The position numbers were made by a program, and so were the translations under genes. A DNA stretch of 64,000 nt from positions 302,266-366,265 of the forward strand of contig NZ_JACHGT010000006.1 in NCBI RefSeq assembly GCF_014202425.1, in the 5' to 3' direction. Numbering within the stretch: position 1 is the stretch's first letter; each line of letters opens with the position of its first letter. Below are positions 34,944-42,857 of this stretch, piece after piece. The stretch comes from Phytomonospora endophytica. GTDB taxonomy: Bacteria; Actinomycetota; Actinomycetes; Mycobacteriales; Micromonosporaceae. Under the pieces are notes generated by a model. That model was not told the DNA's origin, ran no database searches, and was given only the letters and a program-made list of their open reading frames with translations.

Positions 34944-35726
34944 TCAGAAGTACCCCGGCCCGCGCACTCGTCCCCGGAACAGCCACCACATCCCGGCCTG
35001 CGCCGCCAGCAGGAACGGCGTCACGACCAGCAGCGCGGGCACCAGCACGGCCAGCGTCGCCCCGTCGGCGACGGTCTCCAGCAACGGAAGCCGCGTCCCG
35101 ATGCCGAGGCCGACGAGCGCCATCGCCGCCGACGTCAGCGCGTACAGCCGCCACGCCCCGATCCGCCCGGCCGTCCGGGCGACGCGCGCGCCGACGGCCC
35201 CGCCGAGCCGCAGCCCGGCGTAACCCAGGCCGTGGCAGGCGAACACCGCCGCGACGAGGGCCGCCAGCATCAGCGACCCGATCCCCGGAACCGGCCCCGC
35301 GCGGCCGATCCCGGCCTCGCCCGCGCCGACGAACACCAGTCCCCAGGCGCCCGCGACCGTCCAGCTTCCCGCGCAGACCGCGACGTCGCACACGGTCCGC
35401 CAGCCCCGGGCGTCGACCCGGCCCCGCGACCACAGGCCCACGTCGCGCACCACCCAGCCGATCAGCAACGTCACCACCGCCGGGAACAGTGCCGTCAGCA
35501 GTTCCCCTTCCAGCGAAGGAAAGGCGCCGACGAGCACGCCCGCCGTCGCCACCAGCCACACTTCGGTGCCGAGGAAGGCCGGCGCGATCGCCGACACCAC
35601 CAGCCGCCGCTCGCGATCGCCCTTGCCGAGCGCGAACAACAGCATCCCGGCGCCGATGTCGGCGCCCCCGAGCACGAGATATCCCAAGCCGTACAGGGCG
35701 AGCAGCGCCACGGCCGCGTATTCCAT
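34944..35726 (-). CDS. cydB: Cytochrome bd oxidase subunit II, short form
   Basis: A 260-residue hydrophobic protein with about seven membrane helices. It begins YAAVALLALYGLGYLVLGGADIGAG and has the conserved GTEVWLV segment near residue 55. Canonical CydB has about 340-380 residues, so this is a minimal version. It follows cydA by 14 bases with AAGGAC before the ATG. CydDC assembly genes are not in the window. Confidence 0.85.
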   Translation of the reverse strand: MEYAAVALLALYGLGYLVLGGADIGAGMLLFALGKGDRERRLVVSAIAPAFLGTEVWLVATAGVLVGAFPSLEGELLTALFPAVVTLLIGWVVRDVGLWSRGRVDARGWRTVCDVAVCAGSWTVAGAWGLVFVGAGEAGIGRAGPVPGIGSLMLAALVAAVFACHGLGYAGLRLGGAVGARVARTAGRIGAWRLYALTSAAMALVGLGIGTRLPLLETVADGATLAVLVPALLVVTPFLLAAQAGMWWLFRGRVRGPGYF

Positions 35727-35740
35727 GTCCTTCGTTCCTT

Positions 35741-37006
35741 TCAGTACGCCAGTACGGGACCGGCCGCCTCGGCCGGTTCGGCGCCGAGGGTCGCCGCCGC
35801 CGGACCGCGGGCGGCCGTGCGGAACAGCAGCCAGTAGTTGACGAGCAGCAGCAGCGCGAAGACCGAGCCGAAGGCGATCAGCGAGGCGCGCATCGCCGTC
35901 GGGGACACGTCGCTGACGGCGTCGGAGGTCTTCAGCAGTCCGGTGACGACCCACGGCTGGCGGCCCATCTCGCGGAACACCCAGCCGGCGATCATGGCCA
36001 CGAACGGCAGCGGTATCGCCGCCATCAGCACCGCGTGCCACAGGCGGAACCGCAGCACGACCGGCCGGAAGGCCATGAGCAGCAAGGAGATCCCGCCCAG
36101 GAGCAGCAGCGGCAGGAACAGCATGATCATGGTCAGCCCGGCTCCCCGCACGGCCGCGACCGACGGCAGGTAGTCGCCGGGCCCGAACCTCGCGACCGCC
36201 TCGGCCTGCAGTGCGGCCAGTTCGCTTTCCGAGCCGGAGAACGCGGCCATCTTCGCGGGCTGGATCTGGCGCACGTAGCCCATCTGGATCCCGCCGGACA
36301 CCACGGTGAACATGACGGCCGGGACCGCGACGGCGATGCCGGTTCGCAGCGAGCGGACGAAGAAGTCGTGCTCGGGAGTGCGCCGGAACAGGTGGAAGGC
36401 GCTGATCCCGGCCAGGAAGAAGCCGCCGACGACCATGGCGCCGCCGAGGATGTGGAAGAACGCGTACAGGGTGCTGGGGTTGGTCAAGACCGCCACCGCG
36501 TCGACCAGCCGCAGGCCGTCGCCGTCCACCGTGTACCCGGTCGGGTGCTGGAGAAAGCCGTTGGTGACGAGGATCCAGTAGGCCGAGGCGTAGGCGGTGA
36601 TCGTGACGATCCAGATGAAGGCCAGGTGCACCCAGCGGTTGACCTTGTTCCAGCCGAAGATCCACAGGCCGAGGAAGGTCGACTCGATGAAGAACGCGAC
36701 CAGGGTCTCCATGGCCAGTGAGGCGCCGAAGACGTTGCCGGCGTAGTGGGTCAGGCCCGACCAGCTAAGGCCGAACTGGAACTCCATGACGAGACCGGTG
36801 ACGATCCCGAGGCCGTAGTTGATCAGGTAGAGCTGTCCCCAGAAGCGGGTCATGCGGCGGTGGACGGGTTTGCGGGTGAAGGTCGCGGCCGTCTGCATGA
36901 ACGCCAGCAGCACCGAGAGCCCGAGAGTCAAGGCGACGAAGAGGAAGTGCGCCCCGGCGGTCAGCGCGAACTGCCAGCGGGCGAGGTCGAGGGTTTCGGC
37001 GTCCAT
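35741..37006 (-). CDS. cydA: Cytochrome bd oxidase subunit I
   Basis: A 421-residue quinol oxidase subunit. Haem ligands are visible: His in TAGAHFLFVALTLG (b595) and His in AFFHILGGAMVVGG (b558), and the GRQPW motif (REMGRQPWVVTGLL) is present. The Q-loop is short, and its KMAA motif reads QPAKMAAFSGSE, so the Glu matching E. coli E257 is replaced by Ser. This marks a divergent, possibly alternative-quinol, branch. The start is the ATG at 37006. The operon is divergent from a MerR regulator with direct repeats between them. Confidence 0.92.
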   Translation of the reverse strand: MDAETLDLARWQFALTAGAHFLFVALTLGLSVLLAFMQTAATFTRKPVHRRMTRFWGQLYLINYGLGIVTGLVMEFQFGLSWSGLTHYAGNVFGASLAMETLVAFFIESTFLGLWIFGWNKVNRWVHLAFIWIVTITAYASAYWILVTNGFLQHPTGYTVDGDGLRLVDAVAVLTNPSTLYAFFHILGGAMVVGGFFLAGISAFHLFRRTPEHDFFVRSLRTGIAVAVPAVMFTVVSGGIQMGYVRQIQPAKMAAFSGSESELAALQAEAVARFGPGDYLPSVAAVRGAGLTMIMLFLPLLLLGGISLLLMAFRPVVLRFRLWHAVLMAAIPLPFVAMIAGWVFREMGRQPWVVTGLLKTSDAVSDVSPTAMRASLIAFGSVFALLLLVNYWLLFRTAARGPAAATLGAEPAEAAGPVLAY

Positions 37007-37060
37007 ACCGCGAATCGTGCGGGCCCGGCGTGGCCGCCCGCGTCGGGCCGGGGTTGGGAT

Positions 37061-37115
37061 CCGGTGTACACCAGGGGTTGCGCGTGCGGAACCGGTGTAC
37101 GACTGGAGTTGCGCG
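37061..37115. promoter_or_regulatory. Direct repeats between cydA and merR, possible operator
   Basis: Two copies of CCGGTGTAC-N6-GGTTGCGCG-like sequence start at 37061 and 37092 (31-bp period). Copy one contains the perfect palindrome GGTGTACACC. They sit in the divergent promoter region, where a MerR protein would bind. Confidence 0.5.
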
Positions 37116-37147
37116 CTCGCGCCCCGATCGTGCCCGAGGAGGCCGCC

Positions 37148-37561
37148 GTGACCGATTCGCCGACCATCCGCGAGGTGACCCTGCGCACCGGGATCCCGTC
37201 GTCGGCCCTGCGTTTCTACGAGCGGCGGGGTTTGATCGCGCCGAGCGGCCGCCGGGCCGGGAAGCGTGTGTACGGGCCCGACATCTACGCGCGTCTCGCC
37301 CTGATCGACATGGCGAAGCTCGCCGGGTTCACCGTCGCCGAGATCGCCGCCGTCCTCGACCTTTCGACGGGCCTCCCACGCGAGCACTGGCAGGCCGTCG
37401 CCCGGCCGAAACTGTCCGAACTGGACGAACGCATCGCCGCCGCCCAGCGCGCCCGCGACTTCCTGCGGCACGCCCTCGAATGCCCCGAACCGGACGCCGC
37501 CCGCTGCCCCGGTTTCCAGGCGAAACTCGCCGCCCACACCGAGGCGCTGGCACGGGGCTGA
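37148..37561 (+). CDS. MerR-family transcriptional regulator
   Basis: A 137-residue regulator. The winged HTH (about 5-75) has TLRTGIPSSALRFYERRGLI, then the dimerisation helix, and two cysteines near the C-terminus (LECPEPDAARCPGF) that could form a metal or redox site. It is divergent from cydAB. The start is a GTG at 37148, without a strong ribosome site. Confidence 0.88.
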   Translation: MTDSPTIREVTLRTGIPSSALRFYERRGLIAPSGRRAGKRVYGPDIYARLALIDMAKLAGFTVAEIAAVLDLSTGLPREHWQAVARPKLSELDERIAAAQRARDFLRHALECPEPDAARCPGFQAKLAAHTEALARG

Positions 37562-37576
37562 CGCGCCTCTGTTGAC

Positions 37577-37592
37577 TTGAACCACGGTTCAA
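37577..37592. promoter_or_regulatory. Palindrome TTGAACC-AC-GGTTCAA overlapping a -35-like box
   Basis: Seven-base perfect arms, with TTGACT at 37572 as a -35 candidate, about 45 bases before the siderophore-interacting gene. The dyad in a promoter spacer is typical of MerR-type control. Confidence 0.5.
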
Positions 37593-37636
37593 CGGCGAGG
37601 CTGATCGGCATCGTTGCCGAGACGCGAGGAGGCGTC

Positions 37637-38290
37637 GTGGGACTGCTGGACAGGCTGCTCGCCGCGGGAACCGTGGTCGTGAACGAACCCGCCGGCGGGC
37701 GTATGCGGCGGATCGTCGTCGACGGGCCGGAGTTCGCGTGGACGCCCGGGCAGCACGTGGGCGTGTTCGTCGCGGGCCGGATTATCGGCCCGAAGCGGAC
37801 GTACTCGGTGTGGTCGCTGGAATCCGGGCGGATGGAGCTGCGGATCTTCGACCACGGCGGCGACGCCCCGGGAGCGGAATGGGCGCGGACGGCGGCGCCC
37901 GGTGACAGGGTGACGTACACCAGACCCGACGGCCGTCTCGTGGCCGGAGAAGGGGAGTACCACCTCTTCGTCGGCGTCGAGACCGCCCAGGCACCGTTCA
38001 CGGCGATCGTGCGCGGTCTCGGTGAGGCGCGCTGGCACAGCGTCGCCGAGGCGGCCGACGCCGCCGATCTCGCCGGACTTCCGCACGGTTTCGTACACGC
38101 GAAGACCAAGTCCCTTGTGGACGCCGTTCGCGTGCTGGAACTGCCCGGAGAGCCCGGCATCGCCTACGTGGCGGGGGAAGCGCGCACCGTCCAGGCCGTG
38201 CGGGCACACCTGGTCGGCGACAGAGGCTGGCCGCGCCGGTCGGTGATGACGAAGCCGTTCTGGACGCCGGGGCGCCGGGGGATGGACTGA
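37637..38290 (+). CDS. Siderophore-interacting protein (FAD-dependent ferric reductase, ViuB-like)
   Basis: A 217-residue flavoprotein that would release iron from ferric siderophores. The FAD-binding segment follows the RXYS-like motif (RTYSVWSLE), with GDRVTYTRPDGR next, and FVGVETAQAPFTAI starts the nucleotide domain. The start GTG at 37637 has GAGGAGG before it; a TTG at 37577 is inside the palindrome and unlikely. No siderophore transporter is nearby, so regulation by the palindrome or by MerR is the main clue to context. Confidence 0.85.
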   Translation: MGLLDRLLAAGTVVVNEPAGGRMRRIVVDGPEFAWTPGQHVGVFVAGRIIGPKRTYSVWSLESGRMELRIFDHGGDAPGAEWARTAAPGDRVTYTRPDGRLVAGEGEYHLFVGVETAQAPFTAIVRGLGEARWHSVAEAADAADLAGLPHGFVHAKTKSLVDAVRVLELPGEPGIAYVAGEARTVQAVRAHLVGDRGWPRRSVMTKPFWTPGRRGMD

Positions 38291-38337
38291 GGTGGGGGTC
38301 ATGACGGCAGGTGGCGCGGCGGTGGCAGGGTGTCGGT

Positions 38338-38913
38338 ATGTCCGTGCCCTTTCCTCGTCGCCGTGCCACCAAACTCCGCCATCCCGACATCGTCGCCGCG
38401 TACTGGTACGAGTACGTGCTCGGTGAGGACGAGCACGGCGAGTGGGCGATCCTCCCGGCCGGCGGACGGACCTGGTTCGCCGTCGGTGACGTCTCGCGGA
38501 TCGGCGACGACCAGCTGCGCTGCTATCCGCGCCACGGGAACTGGGTGGCGCAGTTCTGGCAGCCGGACCGGATCCTGCATGTCGACCGGGCCGACGGCAG
38601 GACCGAGACGATCCAGGTCGAGCTGCTCGACTACGTCGACATGACCGCTCCGCCGACCTTCGAGGGCGCGGACGTGTCCTTTGTGGATCTCGTGCTGGAC
38701 GTCGTCCGCTACCCCGACGGCCGCGTCGCCGTCCTCGACGAGGACGAGGTCGACGAAGAGGTCGAGCGCTACGGCATTCCGCCCGAGTACATCGAGCGGG
38801 CTCGGATCAGTTGCGCCGAGGTCCATGACCTCATGAGCGCGGGGAAGGCGCCTTTCGACGGGACCGCCGAATCCTGGCGGGCGAGGTTCCACGCGAGCGT
38901 GCCCGCCGGGTGA
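38338..38913 (+). CDS. DUF402 domain protein
   Basis: A protein of about 191 residues with an OB-like DUF402 domain: VLGEDEHGEWAILPAGG, then NWVAQFWQPDRILHVDRADG and YVDMTAPPTFEGADVSFVDLVLDVV, the acidic cluster typical of FomD-like nucleotide phosphatases, ending with a Glu/Asp-rich helix. The ATG at 38338 is preferred over an upstream in-frame one at 38311 (nine residues longer). Confidence 0.82.
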   Translation: MSVPFPRRRATKLRHPDIVAAYWYEYVLGEDEHGEWAILPAGGRTWFAVGDVSRIGDDQLRCYPRHGNWVAQFWQPDRILHVDRADGRTETIQVELLDYVDMTAPPTFEGADVSFVDLVLDVVRYPDGRVAVLDEDEVDEEVERYGIPPEYIERARISCAEVHDLMSAGKAPFDGTAESWRARFHASVPAG

Positions 38914-38926
38914 CCGGCGGGCACGC
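38897..38926. terminator. 13-bp perfect hairpin around the DUF402 stop codon
   Basis: GCGTGCCCGCCGG (38897-38909) pairs perfectly with 38914-38926; the TGA stop lies in the four-base loop. It separates convergent genes. Confidence 0.8.
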
Positions 38927-38937
38927 ATCCCTCGTCG

Positions 38938-41085
38938 TTACTCCTTTTCGAGGGCGATCTTCGGTAGCACGCGGTCCAGCCGGCGCGGCAGCCACCACGC
39001 CTTCGTCCCGAACAGCCGCATGACCGTCGGTACGACCAGGCACCGGATCACCAGCGCGTCGAGCAGGACCGCGACGGCCAGTCCGAGGCCGAACTGCTGG
39101 AGCATGCGGTCGGGGCTGAGCACGAAGGCGCCGAACACGACGATCATGATCGCGCCCGCCGCGGTGATCACACCGCCGGTCGTGGCGAGGCCTTCGCGCA
39201 CGGCGTGCGTCGCATCGCCCGTCCGGCGCCATTCCTCGTGCATCCGCGAGACCAGGAAGACCTCGTAGTCCATGGAGAGCCCGAACACGATCGCGAAGAT
39301 CATCACCGGCACGAAGGCCTCGATCGGTCCTGATTGGACACCGAACCAGCCCTCCTGGAACACCAGGGTGATCACGCCGAGGGAGGCGCCGATGCTCAGC
39401 AGGTTGAGGATCGCGGCCTTGATGGGGATCAGCAGCGAGCGGAACACCGCCATCAGCAGCAGTGCGCTCAGCCCGACCACGACCAGCAGGAACAGCGGCA
39501 TCCGGTCGCTGACGGCGTCGGCGAAGTCGACCGCGGCGGCCGTCGAGCCGCCGACGAGGTAGGTCGCGCCGGTCCCGTCGGCGACGGGTGGGAGGACGTC
39601 GGCGCGCAGGTGCGCGACCAGTTCGGCGGTCTCGGCCGCCTGCGGCGCGGTGTCGGGGAAGACCAGCAGCATCGACAGTTCGCCGGGTGCGATCCGCTGC
39701 GGCGGCGCGACCTCGGCGATGCCCACAGTGGACGACAGCTTCTCGTAGGCGGCCTGTGCGGCGGCGTCGTCGCCTTCGCTGAGGACGATGAGCGGTCCGT
39801 TGAAGCCGGTGCCGAAGCCCTCGCCGAGCAGGTCGTAGGCCTGGCGGCTGGTGGTCGTCGGTGCCTCGGTCCCGGCGTCGGCGAAGCCGAGGCGCATCGC
39901 CAGCGCAGGAGCCGACAGCGCGACGAGCAGGGCCAGCGCGAACAGCAGCGGCACGAGCGGCCGGCGCTGCATGAGCGCCGCCCAGCGGCGCCAGCGCGCG
40001 CCCGGCTCGCTCTTCGCCTTCGCGGCCCGGCGGAGGATGCTCGCCTCGATCCGCCTGCCCATCAGGGAAAGGAGGGAAGGCAGCAGCGTCACCGAGGCGA
40101 GCATGGTGACCAGGACGGTCAGCCCGACGCCGAGCGCGACGCCCTGCAGGCCGCCCAATCCCAGCGCCAGCAGGCCGAGCAGCGCGATGATGACCGTCGC
40201 CCCGGCGAACAGGACCGAGCGCCCGGCGGTGTCGAGCGCTGTGCGGGCGGCGGTCTCGCGATCGGCGCCGCGGCGGATCTCGCCGCGGAAGCGGGTGAAG
40301 ATCAGCAGCGCGTAGTCGACGCCGACGCCGAGCCCGACGAGCATCATCAGCGGCACGATGTAACTGGGCAGTGTGAAGACGTTCGAGGCGATCGCGATCA
40401 GCCCGAGCGTGCTCCCGACGGCGAAGACGGCCGTGAGCAGCGGCACCGCCGCGGCGAGCAGCGAGCCGAACATGAACAGCAGGATCACCAGTGCGGCGAG
40501 CATTCCGGCGCCCTCGGCCGCGCCTCCGGACGACTCCTCGGCGCCCCGCACGGCGTCGCCGCCGAGCTCGACGCGCAGCGCGTCGGACTCGAATTCCCTG
40601 GCGGCGTCGATGACCGCGCGGACGTCCTCGGCGGGCACCTCGGTCGCCGGACCGTCCAATGTGGCCGTCGCGAAGCCGATCGTGCCCGCGTCGTTGATGG
40701 ATCCGTGCGACTCGAAGGGATCGCTGACGGTGAGGACCGAGGGCATGTCGTCGACACGGTCGACCAGCGCGGTGATCGCGGCCCGCTGTGAGGCGAGCCC
40801 GTCGTCGGACTGGAAGACGATCTGGACGGTCGTGCCCGACTCGGCGGGCGCGTACTTCTCGAAGGCCTCGGTGACGGCCTGGGACTCGGTCCCGGGGAGC
40901 GAGTGGTCGTCGCGGTAGTCGGTGCCGATCGCCTGGGACGCGGCCGTGACGCCGCCGAGGACGACGACCCACACGAGGAGCGCGAGCAGCCGGTGTCGCT
41001 GCGACCATCCGGCGAGCCGCTCCATGCGCGACGGCCGCGTCGGCGGGGCGCCGGAGGAGGGCTGAGGAGCGAGTGTCTGTGTCAT
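38938..41085 (-). CDS. MMPL-family RND exporter
   Basis: A 715-residue membrane transporter with two RND halves: large external loops after the first and seventh helices, with GLGVGVDYALLIFTRFR (about 230) and its twin GLSMDYEVFLVSRMHEEW (about 560) carrying the proton-relay Asp-Tyr pairs. The start is the ATG at 41085. No TetR regulator is adjacent. The cargo is unknown; such exporters move lipids, siderophores or drugs. Confidence 0.92.
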   Translation of the reverse strand: MTQTLAPQPSSGAPPTRPSRMERLAGWSQRHRLLALLVWVVVLGGVTAASQAIGTDYRDDHSLPGTESQAVTEAFEKYAPAESGTTVQIVFQSDDGLASQRAAITALVDRVDDMPSVLTVSDPFESHGSINDAGTIGFATATLDGPATEVPAEDVRAVIDAAREFESDALRVELGGDAVRGAEESSGGAAEGAGMLAALVILLFMFGSLLAAAVPLLTAVFAVGSTLGLIAIASNVFTLPSYIVPLMMLVGLGVGVDYALLIFTRFRGEIRRGADRETAARTALDTAGRSVLFAGATVIIALLGLLALGLGGLQGVALGVGLTVLVTMLASVTLLPSLLSLMGRRIEASILRRAAKAKSEPGARWRRWAALMQRRPLVPLLFALALLVALSAPALAMRLGFADAGTEAPTTTSRQAYDLLGEGFGTGFNGPLIVLSEGDDAAAQAAYEKLSSTVGIAEVAPPQRIAPGELSMLLVFPDTAPQAAETAELVAHLRADVLPPVADGTGATYLVGGSTAAAVDFADAVSDRMPLFLLVVVGLSALLLMAVFRSLLIPIKAAILNLLSIGASLGVITLVFQEGWFGVQSGPIEAFVPVMIFAIVFGLSMDYEVFLVSRMHEEWRRTGDATHAVREGLATTGGVITAAGAIMIVVFGAFVLSPDRMLQQFGLGLAVAVLLDALVIRCLVVPTVMRLFGTKAWWLPRRLDRVLPKIALEKE

Positions 41086-41260
41086 GGGCGCAAGACTCGG
41101 CGAGCGGCTTGCCCCGCGACGTCGGCCTGCGGTGGGCAATTGGGATACGGCGGTGGTTGCGGCGGGGCCGCGCGGGCGTACGGCGTGGGTTGACCTGGCC
41201 CTTAGGGGGCGGGCGCTGGGGCGGCGGCGGGCCCGTAGGGGTGGCCCGCCGCCGTCGGGC

Positions 41261-41656
41261 TCAGCCCCGTACCGCGACCGCGTCGACCTCGAACCGCATG
41301 CCCGGCAGCGCCAGCGCGGCCACACCGGTGAGGGTCTGCACCGGCGGCTTCGCGCCCCAGATCCCGCCGATGACCTCGCCGATCACCGCGAGCTTCGCCA
41401 GGTCGTGGTCGACGACGAAGGTGCGCAGCCGCGCGACGTGCTCGAAGCCGAGCCCGGCGGCGGCCAGGGCCTTGCCGAGGTTGGCGAACGCGGTCGCGAC
41501 CTGTTCGGCGAAGTCGTCGGTCGTGACCTGGCCCTCGGCGTCGGAGGCGTACTGCCCGGCGAGGAGGACGAGCTCGCCGGAGGTCGCGGCGACGTGGCTG
41601 TAGCCGAAGCCGACGGGGTCGTGGAGGCTGTCGGGGTTGATGATCGTGTGCGGCAT
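41261..41656 (-). CDS. RidA-family protein
   Basis: A 131-residue RidA-like protein: YSHVAATSGELVLLAGQY and DDFAEQVATAFANLGKALAAAGLGFEHVARLRTFVVD are the family core, with GMRFEVDAVAVRG at the end in place of the typical Arg-containing motif. It is more like the aminoacrylate-peracid subfamily than the RidA at 4873. The ATG at 41656 follows AGGAAGG. Confidence 0.85.
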   Translation of the reverse strand: MPHTIINPDSLHDPVGFGYSHVAATSGELVLLAGQYASDAEGQVTTDDFAEQVATAFANLGKALAAAGLGFEHVARLRTFVVDHDLAKLAVIGEVIGGIWGAKPPVQTLTGVAALALPGMRFEVDAVAVRG

Positions 41657-41754
41657 GGGATCGCCTTCCTCATGGGTCATCCTGGCTATCTGAGACATTA
41701 CATGTCCAGGATGATGACGGCCAGGTACGCGAACCGTCATGCCGCTCACAGCCG

Positions 41755-42180
41755 CTACGCCGGGTTGTCCTCCCACCGGCGTTCCATCCACATCTCCGGC
41801 TTCGGGTGCGCCTCGAAGCCGTACCGCCGGTACAGCTCGTGCGCGTCGTCGGTCGCCAGCACCATCCGGCGCAGCCCGAAGGTCTCCACGTCGGCCATGA
41901 TCCGCTCCATCAGGAGCTTCCCGACGCCCGAGCCCCTGGTAGACCGATCAACATAAACATCCGAGAGCCACGCGAAAGTCGCCCGGTCGGTGACGAGCCG
42001 CGCGAAGGCCACCTGCGTCCCGTCGGCGGCGAACACCCCGTACGGCACCGAGTTCTCGATCGTCCGCAGCATCCGCTCACGCGAACGCCCGGTCGCCCAG
42101 TACGTGTCGGTGGACAGGCGCTCGTGCAGCCAGTCGAGGTCGAGGCGAGCCGGGTCGGTGGAGATCTCAAAACCGGACAT
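41755..42180 (-). CDS. GNAT-family N-acetyltransferase
   Basis: A 141-residue acetyltransferase. The acetyl-CoA motif is RGSGVGKLLMERIM (about 85-98), then MVLATDDAHELYRRYGF. The substrate is unknown. It is followed, on the same strand, by the RidA-like gene at 41261 and preceded by the response-regulator gene. Confidence 0.9.
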   Translation of the reverse strand: MSGFEISTDPARLDLDWLHERLSTDTYWATGRSRERMLRTIENSVPYGVFAADGTQVAFARLVTDRATFAWLSDVYVDRSTRGSGVGKLLMERIMADVETFGLRRMVLATDDAHELYRRYGFEAHPKPEMWMERRWEDNPA

Positions 42181-42194
42181 GCGCGAAACGATAG

Positions 42195-42857
42195 CTACAC
42201 CCAGCCGGGCTTGACCATCCCGCTTTCATAGGCCAGGATCACCAGCTGCGCCCGGTCGCGGACCCGCGCCTTCGTCATGATCCGGCTGACGTGCGTCTTC
42301 GCCGTCGCCGGGCTGAGCACCAGCCGCGCGGCGATCTCGTCGTTGGTCAGGCCCTCCGCGACCAGCGTCATCACCTCGCGTTCCCGCTCGGTCAGCGCGT
42401 TCAGCCGCGGCGACGGGTCGGGATGACGCACCCGCTGCGCGAACTCGCCGATGAGCTTGCGCGTGATCGACGGCGCCAGCAGCGCGTCCCCACGCGCGAC
42501 GACCCGCACGCCGTGCAGCAGCTCCATCGGCTCGGTGTCCTTGACCAGGAACCCGCTCGCCCCCGCGCGCAGGGCGCCGTAGATGTAGTCGTCGAGGTCG
42601 AAGGTCGTCAGGATGATGACCCGAACCGCGGCGAGCTTCGGGTCGCCGACGATCCGCCGCGTCGCCTCCAGCCCGTCCAGGCGCGGCATCCGGATGTCCA
42701 TGAGCACGACATCGGGCCGCAGCTGCCGCGTCAGCGCCACCGCCTCCTCGCCGTCGGCGGCCTCACCGACGATCTCGATGTCCGGTTCGCCGTCCAGGAT
42801 GGACTTGAAACCGGCCCGCACCAGGGTCTGGTCGTCGGCGAGCAGGGCCCTGATCAT
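42195..42857 (-). CDS. NarL/LuxR-type response regulator
   Basis: A 220-residue two-component regulator. The receiver domain has the phospho-acceptor Asp in VLMDIRMPRLDG (about residue 54) and Lys in FLVKDTEP. The C-terminal LuxR HTH is LTEREREVMTLVAEGLTNDE and onward. It overlaps the kinase gene by four bases; with the divergent ABC genes it forms the usual histidine kinase/regulator/efflux arrangement. Confidence 0.95.
   Translation of the reverse strand: MIRALLADDQTLVRAGFKSILDGEPDIEIVGEAADGEEAVALTRQLRPDVVLMDIRMPRLDGLEATRRIVGDPKLAAVRVIILTTFDLDDYIYGALRAGASGFLVKDTEPMELLHGVRVVARGDALLAPSITRKLIGEFAQRVRHPDPSPRLNALTEREREVMTLVAEGLTNDEIAARLVLSPATAKTHVSRIMTKARVRDRAQLVILAYESGMVKPGWV

Noticed and set aside
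41084..41956. A 290-codon plus-strand frame over the RidA/GNAT genes
   Set aside because: Shadow of two minus-strand genes with clear motifs.
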